Below are positions 39,775 through 48,381 of a stretch of DNA of 64,000 bases, one piece after another (position 1 is the stretch's first letter; each line of letters opens with the position of its first letter). The translations under genes and the position numbers were made by a program. Source of the DNA: Pseudomonas shahriarae (GTDB lineage Bacteria; Pseudomonadota; Gammaproteobacteria; Pseudomonadales; Pseudomonadaceae); contig NZ_CP077085.1 of assembly GCF_014268455.2 (NCBI RefSeq), positions 2,046,001 to 2,110,000 of the forward strand, written 5' to 3'. The notes under the pieces were generated by a model, which was given only the letters and a program-made list of their open reading frames with translations, made no database searches and was not told the origin of the DNA.

Positions 39775-40260
39775 ATGGGAGGCACCGCCACGGTCGCCGG
39801 CCGTGGTCGCAAACCCAAGCCGACGGCCAAGAAATTGCTCGCCGGAAATCCTGGCAAGCGAGCACTCAACAAGGCCGAGCCAGAGTTTTCAAAGATCACA
39901 AATGTCGATCCACCCGAGTGGCTGACTGATCGCGCTGCACAGATGTGGCGCATGGTTGTCCCGGAGTTGCTCCGCGAAAACGTGGTAGCGATCACCGATC
40001 TTCACAACGTCGAAGCCTTTTGCGTTGCATATGACAACTGGCGCATGGCCCAAGAGTCAGTCCAGCAGCATGGAATCGTGGTGGCTGGGGCCCAGGGTGG
40101 CCCGATAAAGAATCCCGCCCTGACCGCCGCCAACGAAACGATGCGCCAAATAGTGACGTTCGGCTCGATGCTTGGGCTCGATCCGGCCAGTCGTACACGC
40201 CTGATCGGCGGTAACAAGGAGAAAGAAACCAACGAATTCGCCCAACTACTGAGATCCTAA
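39775..40260 (+). CDS. Terminase small subunit, P27 family
   Basis: The 161-residue protein has the P27-type basic N-terminus (GRGRKPKPTAKKLLAGNPGKRAL), EPEWL-like and LWRMVVPEL segments, and ends near DPASRTRLIGG. It binds the packaging site and feeds DNA to TerL. Its stop is immediately followed by the TerL ATG. Confidence 0.93.
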   Translation: MGGTATVAGRGRKPKPTAKKLLAGNPGKRALNKAEPEFSKITNVDPPEWLTDRAAQMWRMVVPELLRENVVAITDLHNVEAFCVAYDNWRMAQESVQQHGIVVAGAQGGPIKNPALTAANETMRQIVTFGSMLGLDPASRTRLIGGNKEKETNEFAQLLRS

Positions 40261-41982
40261 ATGGCCAAGTCCGCTCACCCCAACGTCGACAAGGCGATGG
40301 CGTGGGGAAGGTCTCTGTTGCGCGGGAAGGTTCCTGCGTGCCGTTACATCCACCAGGCGGTGCAGCGCCACTTCGATGATTTGGCTGCCAGCCGCAAGCG
40401 CGCGTTCCGCTTCAAGTTCGATCCAGCCAAGGCCGAGAAGAAGCTCAAGCTGATGCAGCTGTTACCGCACACCAAAGGTGAATGGGCATTCAAGCGTCAG
40501 CTGATCACCCTTGAGGCCTGGCAATTGTTCGGTATCGCGGTGACGTTTGGCTGGGTCAAGAAGAAGGGTGGCTATAGGCGGTTCCGCGAAAGCTATTGGG
40601 AGGTGCCCCGCAAGAACGGCAAGTCAGTCGTTGCCGGTGGTGTTGGCATAAGCATGTTCGTTGCTGATGGCGAATATGGCGCTGAGGTGTATGCAGGTGC
40701 CACGACAGAGAAGCAGGCGTGGGAAGTGTTCCGCCCGGCGAAGCTGATGGTTACCAAATCGCCGATGCTGGTGCAGGCCGCCGGTATTGAGGTGAACGCC
40801 TCGAACATGAACATACCGTCCGACTTCAGTCGCTTCGAGCCGCTGATCGGCAACCCGGGCGACGGCGCATCACCCAGCTGCGCCATCGTCGACGAATACC
40901 ACGAACACCCAACATCAGCTCAGTACGACACCATGCTCACCGGTATGGGCGCCCGCCGCCAACCGCTGATGTTCATCATCACCACAGCCGGCGCCGATAT
41001 CGAGGGGCCGTGCTACGACAAGCGGCGCCAGGTGATCGAGATGCTCGAAGGCACCGTGCCTGACGAAGAGCTGTTCGGTTGGATATGGACGCTGGATGAG
41101 GGTGACGACTGGACTGACCCGAAGATGTTGGCCAAGGCCAACCCGAACCACGGAGTCTCTGTGTTCCAGGAGTACCTGGAGAGCCAACAAGCCCGTGCAA
41201 TTCGCTCGGCCAGATTTACCAACACCTTCAAGACAAAGCACCTAAATCTCTGGGTGAGTGCCAAGTCCGGCTTCTACAACATGGAGAGCTGGAAGGCTTG
41301 CGAAGACACCACGCTGACCCTGGAGCAGTTCGAGGGCCAAGAGTGGAATGCGGGTTTCGACCTGGCGCGCAAGCTCGACATGAACTCAAGGGCTCGCCTG
41401 TTCTGGCGAATGATTGACGGGAAAATCCACTACTACAGCGTGGCTCCGAAGTTCTGGGTTCCCTATGACACTGCCTTCAATACCGACAACAAGCGTATGT
41501 CTGAGCGGTTTCAGGCCTGGATTCACTCCGAGCACCTTGAGGTAACGGACGGTGCCGAGATTGATTACCGCGAGATCCTAGAGGACACGAAAGAGGCCAA
41601 CCATCACGCACCAGTGCGTGAGTGTCCAATCGACCCTCACGGCGCAACCGGCCTCAGCCATGACCTCGATGACCAGGGGTTCAACCCCATTACGATCACC
41701 CAGAACTACATCAACATGTCGGACCCCATGAAAGAGTTGGAGGCCGCCATTGAGGCTGGCCGGTTTCATCACGACGGCAACCCAATCATGACCTGGTGTA
41801 TCGGCAACGTCATCGGCAAGAACTTGCCAGGTAACGATGACGTGGTTCGCCCGATTAAGCAGGGCGATGACAACAAGATCGACGGCGCTGTTGCGCTGAT
41901 TATGGCGATAGGCCGAGTCCTGGCGAATGCTGAGGTGCACGGTTCTGTTGACGACTTCCTATCCAGACCGATGAGCATGTAA
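40261..41982 (+). CDS. Terminase large subunit
   Basis: The 573-residue motor has an ATPase domain with Walker A-like PRKNGKS (116-122) and Walker B CAIVDE (Asp211-Glu212). A C-terminal nuclease domain carries acidic residues, starting with [10 protein letters not shown]. It cleaves concatemers and pumps DNA into the prohead. The stop overlaps the portal start by one base. Confidence 0.96.
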   Translation: MAKSAHPNVDKAMAWGRSLLRGKVPACRYIHQAVQRHFDDLAASRKRAFRFKFDPAKAEKKLKLMQLLPHTKGEWAFKRQLITLEAWQLFGIAVTFGWVKKKGGYRRFRESYWEVPRKNGKSVVAGGVGISMFVADGEYGAEVYAGATTEKQAWEVFRPAKLMVTKSPMLVQAAGIEVNASNMNIPSDFSRFEPLIGNPGDGASPSCAIVDEYHEHPTSAQYDTMLTGMGARRQPLMFIITTAGADIEGPCYDKRRQVIEMLEGTVPDEELFGWIWTLDEGDDWTDPKMLAKANPNHGVSVFQEYLESQQARAIRSARFTNTFKTKHLNLWVSAKSGFYNMESWKACEDTTLTLEQFEGQEWNAGFDLARKLDMNSRARLFWRMIDGKIHYYSVAPKFWVPYDTAFNTDNKRMSERFQAWIHSEHLEVTDGAEIDYREILEDTKEANHHAPVRECPIDPHGATGLSHDLDDQGFNPITITQNYINMSDPMKELEAAIEAGRFHHDGNPIMTWCIGNVIGKNLPGNDDVVRPIKQGDDNKIDGAVALIMAIGRVLANAEVHGSVDDFLSRPMSM

Positions 41983-43253
41983 TGGCAGATACCGACTACA
42001 GCATTGACCTGCGCACGCGCAGTCCATTCTGGGCACGCATGGCCAGCTTCTTTGTCGGCGGGCGCCTGGTTACTCCTGACAAGGGGTCGCAGACCGGTCC
42101 CGTATCAGCATCAGGGGTAGTGGGGGATTCGGTCGTCAACGATGAGCGTTCGCTCCAGATATCCACGGTATTCGCGTGTGTAAGGCTGATCTCCAGCGTC
42201 ACGGCGTGCATGCCATTGGACGTATTTGAAACAAATGGTGATGACCGTAGGAAGGCGGACCTCAATAATCCTCTGGCGCGCTTGCTGCGGTATAGCCCCA
42301 ACTCTTTCATGACCGCATTCGACTTCCGTGTGTCGATGACGATGCAGCTCTGTTATTACGGCAACGCGTATGCACTGATCGAGCGCAACGGCGCCGGAGA
42401 TGTAATCAGTCTTGTCCCTCTCCTTTCGGCCAACATGGACGTCAGGCTCGAGGGTCGTAAGGTTGTGTATCGATACCGTCGCGACAATGAGTATGCGGAC
42501 TTCAAACAATCAGAGATCTTCCACCTCAAGGGTTTCGGCTTCAATGGACTCGTAGGGCTTTCCCCGATCGCATTTGCGGCCAAGAGCGCCGGTGTCGCAG
42601 TGGCCATGGAGGATCAGCAGCGGGACTTCTACGCGAACGGTGCTAAGTCTCCGCAGCTGTTGATGACCGGTGATGGCAAGGTTCTCAATAAAGAACAGCG
42701 CGCTCAGGTTGAAGAGAACTTCAAGGAGATATCCGGCGGCCCGGTGAAAAAGCGGCTTTGGATCCTTGAGGGCGGCTTTACTACCCAAGCTATTGGGGTG
42801 AGCCCTCAGGACGCTGAAACGATGGCGGCGCGCAAGTTTCAGGTAAGCGAGCTGGCCAGGTTCTTTGGCGTGCCTCCCCACCTAGTGGGAGATGTTGAAA
42901 AGTCCACCAGTTGGGGCTCCGGTATCGAGCAACAAAACCTCGGATTTCTGCAGTACGCCCTTGATCCCTACTTGGAGATCTGGGAGTGCAGCATCCTGCG
43001 TTGGCTGGTAAAGCCGTCAGACCTCGGTCGGATTCATGCTGAGCACAACCGCGATGGTCTTCTAAGTGGCGACTCTACCGCCAGGGCGAACTACATGAAA
43101 ACTCTGGTGGATACCGGTTTGCTGACGATCAACGAAGGCAGGCGCGTCAACAACCGACCACCTGTTGATGGCGGCGATGTCGCCACCAGGCAGGCGCAAA
43201 ACGTACCGCTTACCCAACTTGGCCAAACAAACCCCGCACCCAGCGGGGTTTAG
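41982..43253 (+). CDS. HK97-family portal protein
   Basis: The 423-residue protein has the HK97 portal pattern: STVFACVRLISSVTACMPLDVFE, the LCYYGNAYALIERNGAG stretch, and FFGVPPHLVGDVEKSTSWGSGIEQQNLGF. It forms the dodecameric DNA entry ring. Its 3' end overlaps a hairpin-T-tract element. Confidence 0.95.
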   Translation: MADTDYSIDLRTRSPFWARMASFFVGGRLVTPDKGSQTGPVSASGVVGDSVVNDERSLQISTVFACVRLISSVTACMPLDVFETNGDDRRKADLNNPLARLLRYSPNSFMTAFDFRVSMTMQLCYYGNAYALIERNGAGDVISLVPLLSANMDVRLEGRKVVYRYRRDNEYADFKQSEIFHLKGFGFNGLVGLSPIAFAAKSAGVAVAMEDQQRDFYANGAKSPQLLMTGDGKVLNKEQRAQVEENFKEISGGPVKKRLWILEGGFTTQAIGVSPQDAETMAARKFQVSELARFFGVPPHLVGDVEKSTSWGSGIEQQNLGFLQYALDPYLEIWECSILRWLVKPSDLGRIHAEHNRDGLLSGDSTARANYMKTLVDTGLLTINEGRRVNNRPPVDGGDVATRQAQNVPLTQLGQTNPAPSGV

Positions 43254-43258
43254 TTTTT
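43231..43258 (+). terminator. Hairpin-T-tract at the portal/protease junction
   Basis: ACCCCGC and GCGGGGT with a 5-nt loop, then TTTAGTTTTT, and CTGGAG as the ribosome site of the next gene. It is one of four look-alike junctions in the late operon. Confidence 0.7.
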
Positions 43259-43271
43259 CTGGAGCTGCCAA

Positions 43272-43934
43272 ATGTCAAACATTCAAAAGACCCTGGCCTT
43301 CGCTGAGGCTGAGATCAAATTCGATTCCGGCGGAAAGGTAGGGGTTTTCGAGGGGTATGCCAGCGTTTTCGATGTGATCGATTCGGATGGCGACATCATC
43401 CTTCCGGGCGCGTTTAAAAAAGCCTTGAGCACGCAGAGCCGGCAGGTTGGGATGTTCTTCAACCATCAGACCTACGGTTTGCCCGTGGGTAAATGGCAGT
43501 CGCTTGAAGAGGACAGCAAAGGCTTGATCGTTCGCGGCGAGCTGACGCCAGGCCTCTCTGTTTCTAATGATCTTCGCGCCGCGATGGAACACAAGACTGT
43601 CGAGGGCATGTCTGTCGGCTTCACCGTCATGAAAGACGATTTCGACATGATCGCCACCGGCCGCGCGTTCAAGAACGTGGCGGCCCTTCGCGAGATCAGC
43701 ATCTGCACGTTCCCAGCCAATGAACTGGCAACGATCGAGTCCATGAAATCCATGGAGTCGATCACAACTATTCGCGACGTTGAGCACTGGCTGAGGGATT
43801 CGGTCGGTCTGTCGAAGTCGCAAGCTCTGGGCCTGGTGGCCCGGATTAAGTCCGCAGTTCGGAGCGACTCCGAAGGTGGCGAAATCACCGCGATCCTGGA
43901 TCGCCTCAAGTCCTTCCCATCTGTAGGAAAATAA
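43272..43934 (+). CDS. HK97-family prohead protease
   Basis: The 220-residue S78-family serine protease has GYASVFDVIDSDGDIILPGAF near the start, the catalytic His region FFNHQTYGLPVG, and Ser in VEGMSVGFTV. It trims the capsid protein's delta domain during maturation. Confidence 0.94.
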   Translation: MSNIQKTLAFAEAEIKFDSGGKVGVFEGYASVFDVIDSDGDIILPGAFKKALSTQSRQVGMFFNHQTYGLPVGKWQSLEEDSKGLIVRGELTPGLSVSNDLRAAMEHKTVEGMSVGFTVMKDDFDMIATGRAFKNVAALREISICTFPANELATIESMKSMESITTIRDVEHWLRDSVGLSKSQALGLVARIKSAVRSDSEGGEITAILDRLKSFPSVGK

Positions 43935-43937
43935 ACC

Positions 43938-45101
43938 ATGTCCGAATTGGCCCAGATCCAAAAGGCTATTGAAGAATCGCAAAAGAACATGACTGAGCTG
44001 TTCGATGCGCAGAAAAAAGAAATCACCGAGACCGGTGCGGTCAGTAAAAAGCTGCAGTCCGATCTCCAAACCGTCCAGGAAGAGTTGACCAAGTCCGGCA
44101 CTCGACTGTTTGATCTGGAGCAGAGGCTGGCGTCCGGCAATCTGGACAACCCAGAAACCAAGAAGTCGTTTGCCGAGCAAACAGCGCTCGATCTTCAAAA
44201 ATCCTGGGACGGAAAGTCCTCGGGCAAGGTTGACGTTAAAAGCTTCAACAAGCAGCTTGGCAGTGGCGCTGGTTCGGCTGGCGCATTGATCGAGCCTCAG
44301 CGCAACGCGGGCATCCTGATGCCCGGCCTGCGCCGCCTCACCATTCGCGATCTGCTGGCACAAGGCCGTATCAGCTCGAACTCGCTGGAATATGTTCGCG
44401 AGAACATCTTCACCAACAGCGCTGCGCCGGTCGCCGAGGGCACGCTGAAGCCTGAGTCCAACCTGACCTTCACCAAGGAAACAGCGAACGTTAAAACCAT
44501 CGCCCACTGGATTCAGGCTTCGCGCCAGGTCATGGACGACGCACCAATGCTGGAATCCTACGTAAACAACCGCCTGTTGTTCGGCCTGGCCCTGGTCGAA
44601 GAAGGGCAACTGCTGAACGGTGACGGTACCGGTGACAACCTGACCGGCCTGAACAAGGTGGCCACGGCCTACGATGCGGCACTCAACGTTACCGGTGATA
44701 CTCGCGCCGACAAGATTGCCCACGCGATCTTCCAGACCAGCGAATCCGAATTCGAGGCGTCGGGCATCATCCTTAATCCTCGCGACTGGCACGCCATTGC
44801 GCTGCTGAAAGATGCTGATGGCCGCTACATCTTCGGCGGCCCGGCTGCCTTCGCCGCCAAGGTCATGTGGGGTCTGCCAGTGGTTGCAACCAAGGCCCAG
44901 GCCCTGGGGACGTTCACTGTAGGTGGCTTTGATCTGGCTTCCCAGGTCTGGGACCGCATGGACGCAACCGTCGAAGTCAGCCGCGAAGATCGCGATAACT
45001 TCGTCAAGAACATGCTGACCATCCTCTGTGAAGAGCGCCTGGCTCTGGCCCACTACCGGCCAACCGCGATCATCACCGGCCCTTTCGCAACCGCACCATA
45101 A
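43938..45101 (+). CDS. HK97-family major capsid protein
   Basis: The 387-residue protein has an N-terminal coiled-coil delta domain (about 1-100: MTELFDAQKKEITETGAVSKKLQ) removed by the protease, then the HK97 fold (GSAGALIEPQRNAGI, AQGRISSNSLEYVRE, MLESYVNNRLLFGLALVEEGQLLNGDG, WGLPVVAT). It builds the icosahedral head. It is 3 bp downstream of the protease gene. Confidence 0.96.
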   Translation: MSELAQIQKAIEESQKNMTELFDAQKKEITETGAVSKKLQSDLQTVQEELTKSGTRLFDLEQRLASGNLDNPETKKSFAEQTALDLQKSWDGKSSGKVDVKSFNKQLGSGAGSAGALIEPQRNAGILMPGLRRLTIRDLLAQGRISSNSLEYVRENIFTNSAAPVAEGTLKPESNLTFTKETANVKTIAHWIQASRQVMDDAPMLESYVNNRLLFGLALVEEGQLLNGDGTGDNLTGLNKVATAYDAALNVTGDTRADKIAHAIFQTSESEFEASGIILNPRDWHAIALLKDADGRYIFGGPAAFAAKVMWGLPVVATKAQALGTFTVGGFDLASQVWDRMDATVEVSREDRDNFVKNMLTILCEERLALAHYRPTAIITGPFATAP

Positions 45102-45136
45102 TCGAGGGCGGGGCAGGCAACTGCCCCGATTGCGTC

Positions 45137-45393
<257 letters not shown>

Positions 45394-45397
<4 letters not shown>

Positions 45398-45732
45398 GCA
45401 TCCCCGTCACCGATCTGCTGCCGATCGCTTTGATGCGCAAGCATCTGCGCGTCGACCATGAAGACGATGACGACCTGATCGAGCTCTATGCCGAGTCTGC
45501 CCTGGCTTGGGCGCTGTGGTATTGCGACAACCCGGCGCTCAAGTTGGTCGCGGATTTCCCGGCGTCGTTCAAGAACGCGATGCTGCTTTTGTTAGGGCAC
45601 TCGTACTCGACTCGCGAGGCTGTCGTAATCGGCACCATCACTGCTGAACTGCCGCTTGGCGTGGAGTCATTGCTGTGGGCTTCCAGGAACTGGCGGGGAG
45701 TCGTTGATCCTGTTCCGGAGGATTTTCCATGA
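45394..45732 (+). CDS. Head-tail connector (gp6-like)
   Basis: The 112-residue helical protein is of the HK97 gp6 type: LPIALMRKHLRVDHEDDDDLIELYAESALAWALWYCDN, then LLLLGHSYSTREAV. It forms a ring under the portal. Its start overlaps the Gln-Glu protein's stop by 4 bp. Confidence 0.9.
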
Positions 45733-46064
45733 GGGCTGGCGATCTGCGGCACCGCATTCAATTTCAGAAGCTGGTCCCAGGCGTCGACCCTGAAACCCAC
45801 GAGCCTACAGCAGGTGAGTGGATCGACGTTGCGAAGGTCTATGCCGCTATCGAACCGTTAAGCGCGCGGGAGTTCATCGCGGCCCAGGCCGTTCAGTCTG
45901 AGGTCGCTGGCCGTATCGTGATTCGCCGCCGTACTGACATCAAGGCGCAGATGCGTGGGGTTTATCGCGGGCAGATCTACAACATCCAGGGCGTGCTGCC
46001 CGACCCCAAGTCCGGCTTGGACTACCTGACGCTACCCTATTCCGAGGGAGTGAATGATGGCTAA
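45729..46064 (+). CDS. Head closure protein (SPP1 gp16 family)
   Basis: The 111-residue beta-barrel protein has the pattern MRAGDLRHRIQFQKLVPGVDPETHEPTAGEWIDVAKVYAAIEPLSAREFI and ends in YLTLPYSEGVNDG. It closes the head-tail channel. It is coupled by 4 bp to the connector gene. Confidence 0.92.
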   Translation: MRAGDLRHRIQFQKLVPGVDPETHEPTAGEWIDVAKVYAAIEPLSAREFIAAQAVQSEVAGRIVIRRRTDIKAQMRGVYRGQIYNIQGVLPDPKSGLDYLTLPYSEGVNDG

Positions 46065-46539
46065 TGACATCCAGTTCAGCCTTATCGGTGTCGACGGCCT
46101 GCTTTCTAAGCTGGCTACAGTAAACGATGAGGTCAAGCGCAAGACCGGCCGCACCGCGCTTCGGCGCGCCGCTGAAATGGTCGCCAAAAACTTCAAAGAG
46201 GGCGCCCGGCGCTGGGATGATCTGGACACAGGTCGCTCCATTGCCGACAACATCGTCCTTCGCTGGAACGGTCGACTGTTTCGCCGCACTGGCGACCTGG
46301 GCTTTCGCGTTGGTGTGCTGCACGGTGCGGTGCTGGTCAAGAACGGCAGCACCGACAAAAGCTCGCCGACACCACATTGGCGCCTGCTTGAGTTCGGTAC
46401 CGAACACATCGCGGCTGATCCTGTGGCCCGCCCAGCCCTTGGAGACCACATCGGCGAAGTAACCAATGAATTCGCCACTCAGTTCGAGAAAGGCCTTGAC
46501 CGGGCAATACGTCGGGCCGAGAAGGCCAGGAGCAGCTGA
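46054..46539 (+). CDS. HK97 gp10-family tail completion protein
   Basis: The 161-residue protein has the family pattern: FSLIGVDGLLSKLATVNDEVKRKTGRTALRRAAEMVAKNFKEGA, then PHWRLLEFGTEHIAADP. The start is ATGATG with GGGAG 4 nt before. It joins tail to head. Confidence 0.9.
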   Translation: MMANDIQFSLIGVDGLLSKLATVNDEVKRKTGRTALRRAAEMVAKNFKEGARRWDDLDTGRSIADNIVLRWNGRLFRRTGDLGFRVGVLHGAVLVKNGSTDKSSPTPHWRLLEFGTEHIAADPVARPALGDHIGEVTNEFATQFEKGLDRAIRRAEKARSS

Positions 46540-46904
46540 TGTTCGCACCAATCAACGCTGTGTGCGCCCTGGACGCCGGAGTGATCGCAGTGCTTGGATC
46601 AACCCCGCAGCGTCTCTATCCGTTCGGTGATGCGCCGCAGGACGTTCCAAAGCCCTATGCGGTATGGCAGACCATCGGCGGTGATCCGGAGAACTACCTG
46701 GCGGGCCGCCCTGACATCGACGGCTACACGCTGCAGGTCGATGTATACGCCGCGACCGGCAAGGACGCCCGCGCGGTGGCCAAGGCCATCAGGGACGCTA
46801 TTGAGCTGAAGGCCTGCATCATCCGCTGGGGTGGTGAGAGTCGCGACCCGATGACAAAGAATTACCGGTACAGCTTCGACGTGAGCTGGCTAGTTCCTCG
46901 ATAA
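46539..46904 (+). CDS. Tail terminator (DUF3168)
   Basis: The 121-residue protein has the DUF3168 pattern: [41 protein letters not shown] and [28 protein letters not shown]. It caps the tail tube and stops its growth. A hairpin-T-tract separates it from the tube gene. Confidence 0.88.
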   Translation: MFAPINAVCALDAGVIAVLGSTPQRLYPFGDAPQDVPKPYAVWQTIGGDPENYLAGRPDIDGYTLQVDVYAATGKDARAVAKAIRDAIELKACIIRWGGESRDPMTKNYRYSFDVSWLVPR

Positions 46905-46920
46905 CGCTGCAACCAAAACC

Positions 46921-46945
46921 AACCCCGCCGAGTGCGGGTTTTTTT
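46921..46945 (+). terminator. Hairpin-T-tract upstream of the tail tube gene
   Basis: CCCGC/GCGGG stem around CGAGT, then T7. The next gene starts 24 bp on with GGAG. It may attenuate transcription before the highly expressed tube gene. Confidence 0.75.
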
Positions 46946-46968
46946 ATGCCCGACATTTGGAGAACGCC

Positions 46969-47697
46969 ATGTCGATCCTTTCACAGGGAACCCAGATTTA
47001 CGCCGCGGTACCCACTGCAGGTAATCCATCGGTATTCGAAGTTATGGAGATCGAGTGCGCTACCGCATTCAGTCCTGGCGGCAACCCTGCCGACCAGATC
47101 GAGACCACCTGCCTGAGTGAGACAGTTCGCAGCTATATGCGGGGTCTTCGAACTCCCGGCCAGGCGACACTCAGCCTGAACGCAGATCCTCGGAATGCAT
47201 CGCACGTGCGCCTACATCAACTTTCCGAAGATGACTCTATTGAGAGCGTCCGCTGGGTTGTTGGCTGGTCTGATGGTAAAGGCATTGCCCCTACCATTGG
47301 CACTACGGGTTCTCTTGCGGCCATCAGTGTTTTGTCTGGCGGTACTGGCTATACCACAGCGCCGACAGTGGCGATCACGGGTGGTGGCGGTACAGGCGCT
47401 ACGGCAACGGCCATCGTCGCCGGCGGCGTGGTTACCGGCATCAACATCACATCGCCGGGCACCGGTTACACCAGCGCACCAACTGTCGCATTCACAGGTG
47501 GCGCCGGCTCTGGTGCAACCGCTACTGCAGAACTTGGTGATGGTGATGATTTCGTTCTTCCGCCAACACGAACCTGGTTTGTTTTCGACGGGTACGTCTC
47601 CGACTTCCCGTTCGACTTTGCGGCCAACACCGTTGTGACCACCGCCGCGACGATTCAGCGCTCTGGCGGTTCCGCCTGGATCCGCAAGACCACTTAA
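46969..47697 (+). CDS. Major tail (tube) protein with inserted Gly-rich repeats
   Basis: The 242-residue protein has a tube fold ([38 protein letters not shown], then [23 protein letters not shown] at the end). In between, residues about 121-190 hold two copies of a Gly-Thr-rich unit with GTGYT-APTV and GATATA, 39 residues apart. Such units in tail proteins form a surface domain. The start is the ATG at 46969 with GGAG. Confidence 0.9.
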   Translation: MSILSQGTQIYAAVPTAGNPSVFEVMEIECATAFSPGGNPADQIETTCLSETVRSYMRGLRTPGQATLSLNADPRNASHVRLHQLSEDDSIESVRWVVGWSDGKGIAPTIGTTGSLAAISVLSGGTGYTTAPTVAITGGGGTGATATAIVAGGVVTGINITSPGTGYTSAPTVAFTGGAGSGATATAELGDGDDFVLPPTRTWFVFDGYVSDFPFDFAANTVVTTAATIQRSGGSAWIRKTT

Positions 47698-47706
47698 GGA
47701 CAAGCC

Positions 47707-48132
47707 ATGAAGCTAAGCATTGAAAGCCTCAAGGGGGTCGGTGCCTTTACCGGCGCCCCTGTGAAGAAAACGATCAAGTGGGAGCAGGGAGGCAAAGCCC
47801 TGGAGGGCGATGTCTTTGTGCGCCCGCTGGGATACCGGGCTGCGGTCAGCGACTTGATTGCATCCGCTGGGATGCAGGACGGCATCGCCGGTCGGATTGC
47901 GGCCAGTATTTGCGATGAGACGGGTGCACCTGTTTTCACTGTCGCCGATATCACTGGCGATGCAGACCCGGAGCGCGGATCGCTGGATCGAAACCTAACC
48001 ACGGCATTGCTCACAGCCATTGGTGAGGTGAACAACCTGGGAAAGACCCAGACCTCAGCGACTTCGACGAAGTCTGGCACGAGATCGCGATCACGTTCTC
48101 CTGCACGATCGCGGAAGCCCAAGAGCGACTGA
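47707..48132 (+). CDS. Tail assembly chaperone, G-type product
   Basis: The 141-residue protein (MKLSIESLKGVGAFTGAPVKKTIKWEQGGKALEGDVFVRPLGYRAAVSDLIA) is in the position of lambda gpG, between the tube and tape-measure genes. Its last ~28 residues after the slip site are low-complexity (Ser/Arg-rich). The alternative frame there encodes the conserved T domain. Confidence 0.9.
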   Translation: MKLSIESLKGVGAFTGAPVKKTIKWEQGGKALEGDVFVRPLGYRAAVSDLIASAGMQDGIAGRIAASICDETGAPVFTVADITGDADPERGSLDRNLTTALLTAIGEVNNLGKTQTSATSTKSGTRSRSRSPARSRKPKSD

Positions 48133-48341
48133 GTCTTCCGGAATTCAGAAGCTGGGTTGAGTACAGGCGAAAGCGCGGTTCGCTCAATTGGGGAATGCGT
48201 ATAGAGCGCGGTTGCGCACTGCTGGCCACGCTCTATGCAAACACCCATACGGACAAAGCCCGCTACAAGATTTACGACTTTATGCCGCATGAGTCTGAGC
48301 CTGAACTGACCTTGGAAGAGGCTCTCGCAAGCTGGGCCTGA
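48045..48341 (+). CDS. T domain read by -1 frameshift at GGGAAAG
   Basis: The heptamer GGGAAAG (48039-48045) lies in frame as G-GGA-AAG. A -1 slip opens a 98-codon frame beginning DPDLSDFDEVWHEIAITF and ending LTLEEALASWA with TGA at 48339, 40 bp before the tape-measure ATG. This frame has no start codon of its own, so it is expressed only as a 211-residue G-T fusion. Lambda uses the same heptamer for its gpG-T. The fusion loads the tube protein onto the tape measure. Confidence 0.92.
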   Translation, partial: DPDLSDFDEVWHEIAITFSCTIAEAQERLSLPEFRSWVEYRRKRGSLNWGMRIERGCALLATLYANTHTDKARYKIYDFMPHESEPELTLEEALASWA

Positions 48342-48381
48342 GGCTATCGATCAACCAAAACGGGATACGCTGGGGTAGCCA

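Noticed and set aside
39549..39929. Plus-strand 126-codon frame spanning the cos region
   Set aside because: It crosses from the HNH end into terS in another frame and would cover the candidate cos. Its composition is unlike a protein.
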